Shown in pieces: positions 63,009 to 64,000 of a DNA stretch of 64,000 nucleotides; the first letter of the stretch is position 1, and each line of letters opens with the position of its first letter. Position numbers and translations under genes: made by a program. A model generated the notes under the pieces. That model saw only the letters and a list, made by a program, of their open reading frames with translations, was not told the DNA's origin and did no database searches. This stretch comes from Alcanivorax sp. (lineage in GTDB: Bacteria; Pseudomonadota; Gammaproteobacteria; Pseudomonadales; Alcanivoracaceae). Location of the stretch: the NCBI RefSeq assembly GCF_017794965.1, contig NZ_CP051240.1:3596001-3660000 (forward strand). The letters are read 5' to 3'.

Positions 63009-64000
63009 TTACCGGTGTCCAGTGAACTCCACCACCTGCTGGAAGGTGGGGCGGTTTTGCCAGTGGATACCGGGGACGGTGGCCAGGCCAATGGCGCGGT
63101 GCTGGATCTGGTCCTGGGTTTCATCCACGCTCCAGCTGTCCATGGCAGCGATACCGCCAAGATCCTCGATGGCCTGGTTCAGGCTGGTGGCCAGGGCGGT
63201 GCGGCAGGTCTCGGTGTCGTCTGTGTCGGCACAGCGGAGCTGCTGGTAGGGGGCGGCGCTGGTGCCCAGCGCCTGTTCCAGCACGCGCTCCAGGTAGCCG
63301 TAATAGCCGCTGATGTAGGCGGAGCCTCCGGCGCCGGGCGCATTGTCGCGGCCCATCAACGACAGGTTCTGGCCGTCCACATCTTCCACGGCGGTGACCT
63401 GGGGCAGCAGGTTGTCGATCAGCCGTGGATACCAGGCATCCATCAGTGCCACGGCGGCTTCCTCATCGTAATTGCCGTCACCATCCCGGTCGCGGCGCAG
63501 GGCGCCGTTACTGACCCAGTTGTCTAGCAGACGGATAGCGCTGTCCTGATCGCCGGTGACGGGGGCCCGTGACAGCAATGCCAGTGCCTTGGGTACGATT
63601 TCCTGACCGCGCAGGTCCACGGTGGCGGCATCACCCATGGCCTCCACCATGCGTGCCCGGGTTACGTTGCCCTCGCTGACCAGTTGTTGCAGGCGCACAT
63701 CCAGGATGTCGTTGCGGTGTACGGAGGCATAACTGGCGTGGGCATCCGCCGCCCACCAGTCCCTGGCCGGCCGGTTGTTCCAGCTGGCCAGGTAGCCGTG
63801 TTCCGGGTTGCTGGCCTGGGGGTGGGCCGCCTGGGGCAGGAAGCCGTTCCAGTCGTACTGGCCGTTGCCCCAGCTGGGCAGTTCCGGATGCACGCCAGGG
63901 GCCCGCTGCGGGTAGTCACCGGAATGGAAGAAGGCAATGTCCCGGTCATCAATATAGAACCAGTTAAAGCTGCCGGTGGTGTTATAGAAGGTGTCGTAGA
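63009..64000 (-). CDS. Penicillin acylase family protein, C-terminal part
   Basis: About 330 codons of the beta-chain end of an Ntn hydrolase are present; the start is beyond the right edge. TGSFNWFYIDDRDIAFFHSG and the following GYLASWNNRPA are clear penicillin amidase signatures. The catalytic Ser lies further upstream, outside the window. Members cleave penicillins, acyl-homoserine lactones or other amides. The true substrate cannot be told. The C-terminus ends QVVEFTGHR. Confidence 0.88.
   Translation of the reverse strand, partial: YDTFYNTTGSFNWFYIDDRDIAFFHSGDYPQRAPGVHPELPSWGNGQYDWNGFLPQAAHPQASNPEHGYLASWNNRPARDWWAADAHASYASVHRNDILDVRLQQLVSEGNVTRARMVEAMGDAATVDLRGQEIVPKALALLSRAPVTGDQDSAIRLLDNWVSNGALRRDRDGDGNYDEEAAVALMDAWYPRLIDNLLPQVTAVEDVDGQNLSLMGRDNAPGAGGSAYISGYYGYLERVLEQALGTSAAPYQQLRCADTDDTETCRTALATSLNQAIEDLGGIAAMDSWSVDETQDQIQHRAIGLATVPGIHWQNRPTFQQVVEFTGHR

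Overview
The window looks like chromosomal DNA of a marine, lipid-storing gammaproteobacterium, most likely Alcanivorax or a close relative. The main reasons are a wax ester synthase/diacylglycerol acyltransferase of 457 residues that resembles Alcanivorax AtfA1 as I remember it, a large acyl-CoA dehydrogenase, isocitrate lyase, a fused acyl-CoA carboxylase, and a gammaproteobacterial mnmG-rsmG-parA-parB-atpIBEFHAGDC-glmU-glmS block. Host DNA is GC-rich; only about 41.4-46.4 kb is clearly AT-rich. The genus is an inference from gene content.

Layout. 0-5.6 kb: start of an outer-membrane transporter-like gene, an RND efflux adaptor/pump pair and a YgjP-type metalloprotease. 5.6-8.7 kb: two IS110-family elements around a small REP-associated tyrosine transposase (RAYT). 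8.8-19.2 kb: cold-shock protein, mutarotase, wax ester synthase, isocitrate lyase, acyl-CoA dehydrogenase, a short-chain dehydrogenase and a K+/H+ antiporter. 19.5-34.9 kb: tRNA and rRNA modification, chromosome partitioning, the complete F1Fo ATP synthase and the two hexosamine enzymes GlmU and GlmS. 35.3-41.4 kb: a complete urease operon ureDABCE-(hupE/ureJ)-FG behind a good sigma-54 promoter match. 41.4-46.9 kb: an AT-rich defence island. 47.0-64.0 kb: lipid and accessory metabolism (short-chain dehydrogenase, patatin, carotenoid oxygenase, fused carboxylase, NhaC-type antiporter, periplasmic DNA ligase, phospholipase D, a third IS110 element, thioesterase, quinone oxidoreductase, and part of a penicillin acylase).

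The main discovery candidate is a retron at 41.7-45.2 kb. It consists of a TIR-like/winged-helix protein, a phosphoribosyltransferase/winged-helix protein, a noncoding RNA with a 23-nt self-complementary a1/a2 pair and a long msd-type hairpin, and a retron reverse transcriptase with a YSDD active site. The a1 strand covers the stop codon of the phosphoribosyltransferase gene and the a2 strand covers the start codon of the reverse transcriptase, so the RNA and the genes are interlocked. Next to it, a J-domain gene is bracketed by two internally deleted copies of a HUH-transposase element.

The window is also full of small repeats. All three IS110 elements sit inside REP palindromes, and the noncoding stretch upstream of each transposase contains segments resembling both halves of its own target, as expected for a bridge RNA. 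A second repeat class consists of arrays with 7-nt periodicity, usually as inverted arms about 100 nt apart; these occupy many intergenic regions, including those of parA and parB. REPs and heptad arrays repeatedly supply or overlap stop codons.
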